A DNA stretch of 64,000 bases. Source: GWE2-40-63 sp050179685 (GTDB lineage: Bacteria > Bacteroidota > Bacteroidia > Bacteroidales > SZUA-534). Shown here in pieces: positions 33,791 to 41,991 of the stretch; positions within the stretch are counted from its first letter, which is position 1; every line of letters begins with the position of its first letter. The notes under the pieces were generated by a model. It did no database searches. It worked only from the letters and a program-made list of their open reading frames with translations, and had not been told where the DNA came from. The stretch lies in the NCBI GenBank assembly GCA_050179685.1, contig JBFXEW010000021.1, positions 28,249 through 92,248 on the forward strand, read 5' to 3'. The position numbers were made by a program, and so were the translations under genes.

Positions 33791-34474
33791 ATGCTTGCAC
33801 CCTATCAAATAGCGTTTAACCAACTTATTGCCGTCGATAACGTAGTTTTTGGTTATCAGGAAGGAGAATTAAAGTTACTATTGTTTGAACGTAACCTGGA
33901 ACCGGAACTTGGAAAATGGTCGCTTATCGGGGGCTGGGTAAATCCGGATGAATCGGTTGAAAATGCCGCAATCAGGGTGCTTAGAAGTATTACCGGCTTG
34001 CAAAATATTTTTATGGAGCAGGTTCAGGTATTTTCGAAACCCGATCGTGATCCGGGTGGGCGGGTTATCAGTGTTGCTTTTTATGCACTTATTAACATTC
34101 AGGAACACAATTACCAATTGGTAAATCAATTTAATGCCCAATGGTGGCCAGTAAATAAACTTCCCAAACTAATTTTTGATCACGGACAAATGGTAAATCT
34201 GGCACTTGAAAAGCTTCGGTTTAAAACCAGTTACGATTTAGTTGGCCGCGATTTGCTTCCTGTTGAATTCACGTTAACCGATTTACGAAATTTATACAAT
34301 GCTATTTTTTTTAAATCGCTCGATCCGGGTAATTTCCGAAAAAAAATACTCTCGCTCAACGCATTGGATAAACTCAACAAAAAAGATGCATCTGGTTCCA
34401 AAAAAGGAGCCTATTACTATAGGTTTAAAAAAAACTATGCCATCGATTTTAAAGACAGAATTTTAAAATGGTAA
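33791..34474 (+). CDS. Nudix-derived transcriptional regulator of sugar use (NrtR/AraR-like)
   Basis: The 227-residue protein has a Nudix-like domain (about residues 10-145) and a C-terminal winged helix (about 150-225, with FTLTDLRNLYNAIF and FRKKILSL). The Nudix box position reads GGWVNPDESVENAAIRVL; the catalytic glutamates of the RExxEE part are missing, so it should bind rather than hydrolyse its ligand. Such regulators control arabinose and other sugar operons in Bacteroidota. It heads the galK-galE-symporter group with a 35-bp gap to galK, which makes it the probable galactose-responsive regulator. The 30-bp palindrome just upstream is a likely target. Confidence 0.85.
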   Translation: MLAPYQIAFNQLIAVDNVVFGYQEGELKLLLFERNLEPELGKWSLIGGWVNPDESVENAAIRVLRSITGLQNIFMEQVQVFSKPDRDPGGRVISVAFYALINIQEHNYQLVNQFNAQWWPVNKLPKLIFDHGQMVNLALEKLRFKTSYDLVGRDLLPVEFTLTDLRNLYNAIFFKSLDPGNFRKKILSLNALDKLNKKDASGSKKGAYYYRFKKNYAIDFKDRILKW

Positions 34475-34509
34475 AAATCCTTATTTATTAATTCCTAGTT
34501 CATTGCACA

Positions 34510-35664
34510 ATGATTGAAAAAATTAAGTCTGCTTTCGAAGCCCGTTTTGGGACCAATCCAATTTTGGTAAAATCACCCGGAAGGGTAAATTTAATTGGTG
34601 AACATACCGACTATAACGATGGTTTTGTGTTGCCGGCTGCTGTGGATGTGGCTATTTATTTTGCCTGTAAACCCAATAAATCAAACACTTTCAGGCTCTA
34701 TAGTTTTGATTTAGACGATTCGTATGAAACTCCTGTAGATAAGATTGATAAATGCAATAAACATTGGGCCAACTACTTATTGGGTGTAATTGCTCAATTT
34801 ACTAAAGTCGGAAAAAATATTCAGGGTTTCGATTGTGTTTTTGGCGGAGATATACCAATGGGTGCAGGTATGTCGTCGTCGGCAGCCTTAGAAACCGGTT
34901 TAGCTTTTGCCATAAATTATATGGAAGACTTAGGTTTTGAAACCATCGATTTGGTAAAATTTTCGCAGAAAGCTGAACACGAATACGCTGGAGTGCAATG
35001 TGGTATAATGGATCAGTTTGCTTCCATGCACGGGAAAATCAATCGGGTAATCAAGCTCGATTGCCGGAGTCTCGATTATTCCTATTATCCCTTAGACATG
35101 AGCGAACAGATATTGGTCTTGGTAAATACGGGGGTTAAGCATTCTCTGGCATCCTCAGCGTACAACAAACGCAGGCAGGAATGCGAAGCGGGTGTAGCTT
35201 TGCTACAAAAACATCAGCCTGAAATAAGGTCCTTACGCGATGTGAGTTTAGCGTTTATTCAGGCTCACCAAAACGAATTCGATCCCCTTATTTATAAGCG
35301 GTGTACTTACGTAATTGAAGAAAATTTGAGACTTGAAAACGCTTGTAAAGCATTGGATGAACAAGACTTTGTATCGTTCGGAAAACAAATGTTCGGCTCT
35401 CATGAGGGTCTTAAAAATAAATACGAAGTAAGCTGTAAAGAACTGGATCATTTGGTCGATTTGGCAAAATCTATCAATGGAGTATTGGGTGCCCGAATGA
35501 TGGGAGGAGGTTTTGGCGGTTGTACCATAAATCTTGTTAAAAAAGATGCGGTAAAAATATTCGAAGAAACCATAAAGGCCAATTACAAAACTCCCGATAG
35601 ACTTGAACCTCAAATAATTAAAGTAAGTATTGAGGAAGGAACCCATCTGGTTTCAAATAGTTAA
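34510..35664 (+). CDS. galK: Galactokinase
   Basis: It phosphorylates galactose to galactose 1-phosphate with ATP. The 384-residue GHMP kinase has the galactokinase signature SPGRVNLIGEHTDYNDGFVLP (N-terminal), the ATP-binding loop MGAGMSSSAALETG and the C-terminal GGGFGGCTINLV. The signature with GEHTDYN separates it from other GHMP kinases. It follows the regulator and precedes galE and a sugar symporter in what looks like one transcript. No galT (galactose-1-phosphate uridylyltransferase) is present in the operon, so that step must be encoded elsewhere or replaced. Confidence 0.97.
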   Translation: MIEKIKSAFEARFGTNPILVKSPGRVNLIGEHTDYNDGFVLPAAVDVAIYFACKPNKSNTFRLYSFDLDDSYETPVDKIDKCNKHWANYLLGVIAQFTKVGKNIQGFDCVFGGDIPMGAGMSSSAALETGLAFAINYMEDLGFETIDLVKFSQKAEHEYAGVQCGIMDQFASMHGKINRVIKLDCRSLDYSYYPLDMSEQILVLVNTGVKHSLASSAYNKRRQECEAGVALLQKHQPEIRSLRDVSLAFIQAHQNEFDPLIYKRCTYVIEENLRLENACKALDEQDFVSFGKQMFGSHEGLKNKYEVSCKELDHLVDLAKSINGVLGARMMGGGFGGCTINLVKKDAVKIFEETIKANYKTPDRLEPQIIKVSIEEGTHLVSNS

Positions 35665-35732
35665 TTGCAGCCTGCATATTTAGAAATAAGTTTACTTTTG
35701 CATGAAATGGAAAAATTTTTAAACCCAAATTT

Positions 35733-36770
35733 ATGAATACCAAAGGAAAAATACTGGTAACCGGAGGAACCGGATACATCGGTTCACATACTACTGTAGA
35801 ATTAATTAACCAGGGATACGAAGTCCTTATTATTGATAATCTTTCTAATTCTGAAGCTTTTATTATCGACCGGATTGAACAAATTACCGGAGTTCGCCCA
35901 AAATTTTATGAATTCGATTTGCTCGATCAGTCCCGCTTATCGGCTTTTTTCAAAGAAAACGCTGACCTTAAAGGCATCATCCATTTTGCTGCAGCAAAAG
36001 CTGTTGGCGAATCGGTCGATATTCCTTTGCATTACTACCGTAATAATCTGGTTACCATGCTTAATTTGTTGGAAGGAATGAAGCAATACAAGATTGAGAA
36101 TTTTGTATTCTCGTCGTCCTGTACCGTTTATGGCCAACCCGATCAACTACCTGTTACCGAACACGCACCCATTAAACCTGCCGAATCGCCATACGGATAT
36201 ACGAAGCAGGTTAATGAGAATATTCTTAAAGATACCATTAGTTCAGGAGCTGCCATTAAAGGAATTGCCTTGCGCTATTTTAATCCAATTGGCGCGCATG
36301 ATTCCGGACTAATTGGAGAACTTCCCCGTGGCGTTCCAAATAACCTGATGCCGTTTATTACTCAGACAGCTTATGGTATTCGGGAGCAACTCAGTGTTTT
36401 TGGAAACGATTATAACACGCCTGACGGAAGTTGCATTCGCGATTACATTCATGTAGTTGATTTGGCAAAAGCGCATATTGTAGCTATTGAACGCTTAATT
36501 CAACATAAAAACAAAAACAATTTCGAGGTTTTTAATATTGGTACGGGCAATGGTTTTTCGGTACTCGAAGTCATCCATTCGTTCGAAAAATCGACAGGTA
36601 AAAAACTAAATTATAAAATTGTCGGTCGTCGGGCAGGCGATATAGAACAAATTTGGGCCGACACAACCATCGGAAATCAGGAATTGGGCTGGAAAGCAGA
36701 ACGATCCATCGACGAAATGAGTCTTTCGGCCTGGAAATGGGAACAAAATTATCGAAATACTAAACAATAA
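35733..36770 (+). CDS. galE: UDP-glucose 4-epimerase
   Basis: It interconverts UDP-galactose and UDP-glucose. The 345-residue short-chain dehydrogenase-like enzyme has the NAD-binding TGGTGYIGSHT near the N-terminus, the SSSCTVYG strand and the catalytic pair Y154-x3-K158 in ESPYGYTKQ. The length and RYFNPIGAH motif fit GalE rather than other nucleotide-sugar epimerases. It lies between galK and the symporter, with 68 and 43 bp gaps. Confidence 0.96.
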   Translation: MNTKGKILVTGGTGYIGSHTTVELINQGYEVLIIDNLSNSEAFIIDRIEQITGVRPKFYEFDLLDQSRLSAFFKENADLKGIIHFAAAKAVGESVDIPLHYYRNNLVTMLNLLEGMKQYKIENFVFSSSCTVYGQPDQLPVTEHAPIKPAESPYGYTKQVNENILKDTISSGAAIKGIALRYFNPIGAHDSGLIGELPRGVPNNLMPFITQTAYGIREQLSVFGNDYNTPDGSCIRDYIHVVDLAKAHIVAIERLIQHKNKNNFEVFNIGTGNGFSVLEVIHSFEKSTGKKLNYKIVGRRAGDIEQIWADTTIGNQELGWKAERSIDEMSLSAWKWEQNYRNTKQ

Positions 36771-36813
36771 AAAATATTTATAAATTGCACCCTAAACTCA
36801 ACAATTAAACATT

Positions 36814-38439
36814 ATGAACGGAAATTTTGCATTTTTAGATTATCTGGTATTTGCCATTTATGCCGTGGTTATTCTTTCGGTGGGATTATTTGTATCGCGG
36901 AATAAAAAAGGTCAGGAAAAAACAGCTGAAGATTATTTCCTCGCCGGCAAATCACTGCCCTGGTGGGCTATTGGCGCCTCACTTATTGCCGCGAATATTT
37001 CGGCTGAACAATTTATTGGCATGTCGGGTTCCGGATTTAAAGTAGGTTTGGCTATTGCCTCCTATGAATGGATGGCAGCAATCACTCTATTGATTGTGGC
37101 CAAGTATTTTCTTCCAATTTTTATTAAACAGGGACTTTATACCATTCCCGAATTTGTTGAAAAGCGTTTCAATACTTCGTTAAAAACCATATTAGCTGTG
37201 TTTTGGATTGCGCTTTTTGTTTTTGTAAATCTGACTTCGGTGCTCTATTTGGGAGGTAAAGCGCTGGATACCGTATTGGGAGGAGGAACCGGTGAAAGTG
37301 TAGTCCCATTTATGATTGGTCTGGCGCTGTTTGCTGCTGCTTATTCGGTTTGGGGTGGACTTTCAGCCGTAGCATGGACCGATGTTATTCAGGTGATTTT
37401 ATTGGTTGTAGGTGGTTTAATAACAACCATCATTGCTTTAAACCATGTAACTCCCGATGGTGGGGCCTTTAATGGTTTAGCTCATGTTTTTGATGTTGCC
37501 AACGATAAATTCCATATGATTATTAAAAAAGACAATCCGGAATTTATGAATTTACCGGGAATTGCTGTATTAATAGGTGGAATGTGGGTGGCAAACCTGT
37601 ATTATTGGGGATTCAATCAATACATTATTCAACGCGCTTTGGCTGCTAAATCCTTAAAAGAAGCTCAGCGCGGTATTGCCTTTGCCGGATTTCTGAAATT
37701 AATTGTTCCTATTATTGTAGTGGTACCCGGAATTATTGCTTATGTAATGTACCAGGAAAATATTGCCGGTGCCGGAGCCGTTTTTTCCGATGCTCTTGGA
37801 GCAAATAACGACCATGCTTATCCTTGGTTAATTGGTAATTTTGTTCCCGTTGGTTTAAAAGGTTTGGTAGTTGCTGCCTTATCAGCCGCTATTGTTTCTT
37901 CCTTGGCGTCTATGCTAAATTCTACGTCTACAATTTTTACCATGGATATTTACAAACCATACATCAATAAAACCGCAACAAACAAACAATTGGTTGGTGT
38001 AGGACGACTTACTGTAATTGTGGCACTTTTGGTAGCTACTTCGCTGGCCAATACCATGGGTTCCATACCTCAAATGTTCCAGTACATCCAGGAATATACC
38101 GGTGTGGTTAGTCCGGGTATCTTAGCGGTATTTTTAATGGGTCTTTTCTGGAAGAAAACCAATGTAAAAGGAGCAATTGTCGGTGTATTGTCTTCAATTC
38201 CGGTGGCTTTGGCTTTAAAATTTCTTCCTTTGGAAATGCCTTTCCTCGACCAAATGCTTTATACGCTATTAATAACCATGGTTGTAATTGTTGGAGTATC
38301 ACTGAATAGCGGAAAAGGTGACGACGATGCCAAAAGTATACCACTGCTGCCTGAGATTTTTGCAACTGGTAAAAATTTCAATATCAGTGCTTATATCATG
38401 CTTATTATTGTTGTAGTATTGTATACCGTATTTTGGTAA
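36814..38439 (+). CDS. Sodium/sugar symporter of the SSS family (SglT-like)
   Basis: The 541-residue membrane protein has about 14 hydrophobic helices and the SSS hallmarks ANISAEQFIGMSGSGFK (helix 2 region) and GLVVAALSAAIVSSLASMLNS, which contains the sodium-site serines, plus YYWGFNQYIIQRALAAKS. It resembles Vibrio vSGLT, which moves galactose with Na+. Its position after galE and before galM supports galactose or a related hexose as substrate, acting at the inner membrane. A terminator closes the transcript. Confidence 0.92.
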   Translation: MNGNFAFLDYLVFAIYAVVILSVGLFVSRNKKGQEKTAEDYFLAGKSLPWWAIGASLIAANISAEQFIGMSGSGFKVGLAIASYEWMAAITLLIVAKYFLPIFIKQGLYTIPEFVEKRFNTSLKTILAVFWIALFVFVNLTSVLYLGGKALDTVLGGGTGESVVPFMIGLALFAAAYSVWGGLSAVAWTDVIQVILLVVGGLITTIIALNHVTPDGGAFNGLAHVFDVANDKFHMIIKKDNPEFMNLPGIAVLIGGMWVANLYYWGFNQYIIQRALAAKSLKEAQRGIAFAGFLKLIVPIIVVVPGIIAYVMYQENIAGAGAVFSDALGANNDHAYPWLIGNFVPVGLKGLVVAALSAAIVSSLASMLNSTSTIFTMDIYKPYINKTATNKQLVGVGRLTVIVALLVATSLANTMGSIPQMFQYIQEYTGVVSPGILAVFLMGLFWKKTNVKGAIVGVLSSIPVALALKFLPLEMPFLDQMLYTLLITMVVIVGVSLNSGKGDDDAKSIPLLPEIFATGKNFNISAYIMLIIVVVLYTVFW

Positions 38440-38475
38440 TCATAAATTTGTTCCTTTTGGGGATGATAAAAATAT

Positions 38476-38519
38476 AAAAACGCTGATCAGACTGATTAAT
38501 CAGCCGATCAGCGTTTTTT
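38476..38519 (+). terminator. Intrinsic terminator after the sugar symporter
   Basis: AAAAACGCTGATC and GATCAGCGTTTTT form a 13-bp stem; the loop itself contains the smaller palindrome CTGATTAATCAG, and the right arm ends in T residues. Confidence 0.88.
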
Positions 38520-38587
38520 ATTATTGAAATTAACATCACTGAGGAAGTTTACCTGATAATTTTTGATACCCACTTAATTAACTATCT

Positions 38588-39601
38588 ATGAAACCAGAAA
38601 GCTATATTTTAAGCAATAAAAACGGAGTCGAAATTGAATTTTTATCCTTAGGAGGAAAAATTAAGGCGATTAAAATTCCAAATGGCCCGGCTAAAGTAGA
38701 TATTGCTTTGGGTTACGACAAACCGGAAGAATATGTAGCTGGTGATGCTTATATGGGAGCTCTTTGTGGTCGTTTTGCCAATCGTATTGGTATGGGACGT
38801 TTTAATCTGAACGGACAAACCTTTCAATTGGCACAAAACGATAGAACGAATCACTTGCACGGCGGAAATAAAGGATTTAACTCCTTAATCTGGAACGTTG
38901 AAAAAACTGTTTTAAATAATTACGAAAACGCTTATAAACTAAGTTTAACAAGTGCCAATGGAGACGAAAACTATCCCGGAAACCTTGAAGTTGCTGTTGT
39001 TTATGCCTTGAACAATAACAATGAATTTTTTATTGATATTAAGGCAACTACTGACAAACCAACTCCCGTAAATCTTACCAGTCATCCATATTTCAATTTA
39101 AATGGGGTAGGAAATGGAAAGATTTTTAATCACGAACTCTGGATTAATGCTGATGCATTTACTCCTTTAAACGAAGTTTCTGTTCCAAACGGTGAAATTC
39201 GTTCCGTAAAAAACACACCAATGGATTTTAAAAGTCCTGTAAGACTGGGCGATGTTATTAATAGTGCATATGAACAAATTAAACTGGTTAGCGGACTCGA
39301 TCACAACTGGGTGCTAAATAATGATAAGAATGCATTGGTAAAAGCAGCTGTTCTTAGTGAACCGGAATCGGGCAGAAGGATTGAAGTATATACTACTCAG
39401 CCCGGACTGCAAGTTTATACATCGATGCACTTTGATGGAACTGAAACCGGAAAAGGAGGTATTCCATTTTCATCTTATGGTGCAGTTGCTATCGAGGCAC
39501 AAAACTTTCCGGATGCACCTAATAAAAGTCATTTTCCCAATTCAATCTTAAGTCCGGGCGAAACTTATCATGAAATAATAGTTTACAAATTTGGATTTTA
39601 A
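38588..39601 (+). CDS. galM: Aldose 1-epimerase (galactose mutarotase)
   Basis: It interconverts the alpha and beta anomers of galactose or glucose. The 337-residue protein has CGRFANRIGMGRFNLNG, NHLHGGNKGFNSLIW (first catalytic histidine), TSHPYFNLNG (second histidine), GLDHNWVLN and a C-terminal VAIEAQNFPDAPN stretch with the catalytic glutamate. There is no signal peptide, so it acts in the cytoplasm, unlike some Bacteroidota mutarotases that are exported. It lies beyond the symporter terminator, so it is a separate unit of the galactose group. Confidence 0.95.
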   Translation: MKPESYILSNKNGVEIEFLSLGGKIKAIKIPNGPAKVDIALGYDKPEEYVAGDAYMGALCGRFANRIGMGRFNLNGQTFQLAQNDRTNHLHGGNKGFNSLIWNVEKTVLNNYENAYKLSLTSANGDENYPGNLEVAVVYALNNNNEFFIDIKATTDKPTPVNLTSHPYFNLNGVGNGKIFNHELWINADAFTPLNEVSVPNGEIRSVKNTPMDFKSPVRLGDVINSAYEQIKLVSGLDHNWVLNNDKNALVKAAVLSEPESGRRIEVYTTQPGLQVYTSMHFDGTETGKGGIPFSSYGAVAIEAQNFPDAPNKSHFPNSILSPGETYHEIIVYKFGF

Positions 39602-39723
39602 GCTTACAAAGCAAACCCGTATTAGAACAAGTGTAGGGATGCTAATAAAATGAAACAACATTGCATTATTTTACTTCAATTGTAAACTAAAATGCGATTA
39701 TTTGTTATTTTTTTAATAATTGA

Positions 39724-39754
39724 TTTGTTTATTAAAAAATTACTTTCATCTTTG
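39724..39754 (+). promoter_or_regulatory. Promoter of the aromatic amino acid operon
   Basis: TTTG at 39724-39727, a 19-bp spacer and CATCTTTG at 39747-39754 fit TTTG-N19-TAnnTTTG with one mismatch. Transcription would begin about 39760, just before the leader peptide. Confidence 0.6.
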
Positions 39755-39772
39755 TGTATCGAAAATTTGAAT

Positions 39773-39853
39773 ATGAAAAAACCAAACGGACATACTTCTT
39801 TTTATTATTTCTTTTATTTCTGGGGAAGTAAAACCGGGGTTTTATATGTGTAA
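39773..39853 (+). CDS. Phe/Tyr-rich leader peptide of the aromatic operon
   Basis: The ATG at 39773 opens a 26-codon frame ending with TAA at 39851-39853. Residues 10-17 read FYYFFYFW, so seven of eight consecutive codons call for Phe or Tyr and the last for Trp; Y25 is near the end. A frame this loaded with the end products of the genes downstream, followed by a terminator hairpin, is the hallmark of ribosome-mediated attenuation. The peptide itself is not expected to have a function. The codon run lies 12-35 nt before the segment that can form the antiterminator, the right distance for a stalled ribosome to leave that segment free. Confidence 0.85.
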   Translation: MKKPNGHTSFYYFFYFWGSKTGVLYV

Positions 39854-39903
39854 AAAAACGCAAACAATATAATTGAAACCCCGCCCAAAAGCGGGGTTTT
39901 TTG
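39835..39903 (+). terminator. Attenuator: terminator with competing antiterminator
   Basis: Terminator: AAACCCCGC (39876-39884), loop CCAAAA and GCGGGGTTT (39891-39899), followed by further T residues. Antiterminator: CGGGGTTT (39835-39842), inside the last codons of the leader peptide, can pair with AAACCCCG (39876-39883) and so block the terminator. A ribosome that reaches the leader stop codon covers 39835-39842 and lets the terminator form; one stalled at the Phe/Tyr codons does not. Confidence 0.85.
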
Positions 39904-39916
39904 TTAAATAACAACT

Positions 39917-40801
39917 ATGAAAAGTGAAAACTCAGAAATAAAGACAACGCATAAAGTAGCCATTCAAGGAGGTCATGGTGCTTTCCATGAAATTGCTGCC
40001 CGTTCGTTTTTCCCAAATGTTCATCTCGATTTGATTCCCTGTGAAACCTTCGAGCAAATTACCGAAATGCTTGTCCGCCACGAAATTGACTATGGAATTA
40101 TGGCCATTGAAAATACGGTTGCTGGTAGTTTAATACCCAACTATGCCTTAATCCGCGAGACTCCGGTAAAAATTATTGGCGAAAAATACCTGCGCATCAA
40201 GCAAAATCTTTTGGTACTTCCGGGTCAAAAAATTGAAGACATAACTGAAGTTCATTCACATTATATGGCCATAGCGCAAACCCGTAAATTTTTCAGCCAA
40301 TATCCGCACATAAAATTGGTGGAATCGGCTGATACGGCGCTAAGCGCAAAAAAAATTCAGGAAAAAAAACTGGTGGGTAAAGGAGCCATTGCAAGCGATC
40401 TTGCTGCAACACTGTATGGCCTCGAGATACTGGCTGCGGGTATAGAAACCAACAAAAGGAACTATACCCGTTTTTTGATTCTGAATCACAAAGAGAACAA
40501 CGATTATGTGGTTAAAACCCGGAATAAAGCTTCGCTATGCTTTAGTCTTCCGCACCATAAAGGAAGTTTATCGCAGGTGCTAAGCATTCTGGCCTTTTAC
40601 GACCATAACCTGACCAAAATTCAAAGCATGCCCATTGTGGGACAGGAATTTAAATATTTTTTCTATGTCGATTTAACGTTCGACAGCTTTGAACGCTACC
40701 AGCAAAGTCTTAGTGCCATAACACCTTTGGTAGTCGATTTACAGATTTTGGGTGAATATCAATATGGCATCGATTCGTTAGAAACCATTCATAACCAATA
40801 A
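39917..40801 (+). CDS. pheA: Prephenate dehydratase with ACT domain
   Basis: It converts prephenate to phenylpyruvate, the Phe branch. The 294-residue protein has the catalytic domain (about residues 10-190) with IQGGHGAFHEIAARSFFP, AIENTVAGSLIPNY and NYTRFLIL, where the TRF motif is required for activity. The ACT domain (about 205-285) starts SLCFSLPHHKGSLSQVLSIL. The usual ESRP motif that helps bind inhibitory Phe is replaced by KIQSMP, so feedback inhibition may differ. It has no chorismate mutase domain; that activity is fused to the DAHP synthase downstream. It is the first gene after the attenuator and is 2 bp from the aminotransferase gene. Confidence 0.95.
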   Translation: MKSENSEIKTTHKVAIQGGHGAFHEIAARSFFPNVHLDLIPCETFEQITEMLVRHEIDYGIMAIENTVAGSLIPNYALIRETPVKIIGEKYLRIKQNLLVLPGQKIEDITEVHSHYMAIAQTRKFFSQYPHIKLVESADTALSAKKIQEKKLVGKGAIASDLAATLYGLEILAAGIETNKRNYTRFLILNHKENNDYVVKTRNKASLCFSLPHHKGSLSQVLSILAFYDHNLTKIQSMPIVGQEFKYFFYVDLTFDSFERYQQSLSAITPLVVDLQILGEYQYGIDSLETIHNQ

Positions 40802-40803
40802 TT

Positions 40804-41976
40804 ATGATACAAGCTGCTCAAAGAACCCAGCAGGTAAGCGAATATTATTTCTCGCAAAAACTGCAGCAAATTGACGAGATGAACCGTCGCGGCGAAGCGG
40901 TTATAAATTTGGGGATTGGGAACCCCGATATGCTTCCGCCAGCCGATGCGCTGGAATTATTGTCCCAAAAAGTGCTGGAACCCGGAATTCATGGATACCA
41001 AAGTTACAAAGGGATCCCTGAGCTTCGTCAGGCCATGGCCAATTGGTACAGTAAGTTTTACAAGGTTACTCTCGATCCCAATCGGGAAGTGCTTCCACTA
41101 ATGGGTTCTAAAGAAGGAATAATGCACATTTCGCTGGCGTTCTTAAATCCCGGCGATGCCGTGCTAATTCCTAATCCGGGATATCCTACCTATCGTTCTG
41201 TATCGCAAATGGTTGGAGCCAATATAGTTGAATATCAATTGAATGAAGAAAATAGTTGGTATCCCGATTTTGAAACTTTAGAGGGAATGGATTTATCGCA
41301 GGTAAAACTTATGTGGGTAAATTATCCGCACATGCCAACCGGACAGCCTGCAACCCGGGAATTATTTCAAAAATTAGTTGATTTTGGTCAAAAGCATCAA
41401 ATTTTAATATGTAACGATAATCCTTACAGCTTTATTCTGAATAACAATCCCCAAAGTATTTTATCGGTTCCGGGTGCTAAAGAGGTTGCCTTGGAATTGA
41501 ATTCACTTAGCAAATCGCATAACATGGCGGGTTTTCGGATGGGAATGGTTGCTGGAGATACAGAATACATAAACCATATTCTTAAAATGAAAAGCAATAT
41601 GGATTCGGGCATGTATAAACCCATGCAATTGGCAGCGGCACGAGCTCTTGAAAGTTCTCAGGAGTGGTTCAATACCATTAACGAAACCTATGCTCAGCGG
41701 CGTCAGCAGGTTTATCAGATTTTCGATTTACTTGAGGCTACTTACAATAAAAACCAAACAGGAATGTTTTTATGGGCCAAAATTCCGGACAAGTTTGACG
41801 ATGCTTTTGAATTTTCAGATGAGATTTTACGCGAAGCAAAGGTTTTTATTACGCCTGGCTCCATTTTTGGGTCCAATGGGAAACGATTTGCCCGCATATC
41901 ACTTTGCAGCAACAGCGACTTGTTAAATCAGGCTTTATCGCGCTTAAAGGCGGTTACTGTATCCTTAAATAAATAA
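40804..41976 (+). CDS. PLP aminotransferase class I/II, probably aromatic amino acid aminotransferase
   Basis: The 390-residue fold-type I enzyme has NLGIGNPDMLPPADAL at the start, MGSKEGIMHISLAFLNPGD, LIPNPGYPTYRSVSQMVGA and the PLP lysine in NSLSKSHNMAGFRMGMVAGD. Its operon position between pheA and tyrA makes transamination of phenylpyruvate and hydroxyphenylpyruvate to Phe and Tyr the natural role, though similar sequences act as aspartate or LL-diaminopimelate aminotransferases. It begins 2 bp after the pheA stop. Confidence 0.88.
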   Translation: MIQAAQRTQQVSEYYFSQKLQQIDEMNRRGEAVINLGIGNPDMLPPADALELLSQKVLEPGIHGYQSYKGIPELRQAMANWYSKFYKVTLDPNREVLPLMGSKEGIMHISLAFLNPGDAVLIPNPGYPTYRSVSQMVGANIVEYQLNEENSWYPDFETLEGMDLSQVKLMWVNYPHMPTGQPATRELFQKLVDFGQKHQILICNDNPYSFILNNNPQSILSVPGAKEVALELNSLSKSHNMAGFRMGMVAGDTEYINHILKMKSNMDSGMYKPMQLAAARALESSQEWFNTINETYAQRRQQVYQIFDLLEATYNKNQTGMFLWAKIPDKFDDAFEFSDEILREAKVFITPGSIFGSNGKRFARISLCSNSDLLNQALSRLKAVTVSLNK

Positions 41977-41991
41977 ATAAAGTAGAAGTAT

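Larger units (their letters stand above)
39602..39916 (+). other. 315-bp region with the promoter and attenuator of the aromatic operon
   Basis: The gap between galM and pheA contains, in order, an AT-rich stretch without visible features (to about 39720), a promoter, a leader peptide frame, alternative hairpins and a terminator. Each is listed separately. Confidence 0.75.

Noticed and set aside
33791..34474. Active Nudix hydrolase
   Set aside because: The RExxEE residues of the Nudix box are missing and a C-terminal winged helix is present, so a regulator is more likely.
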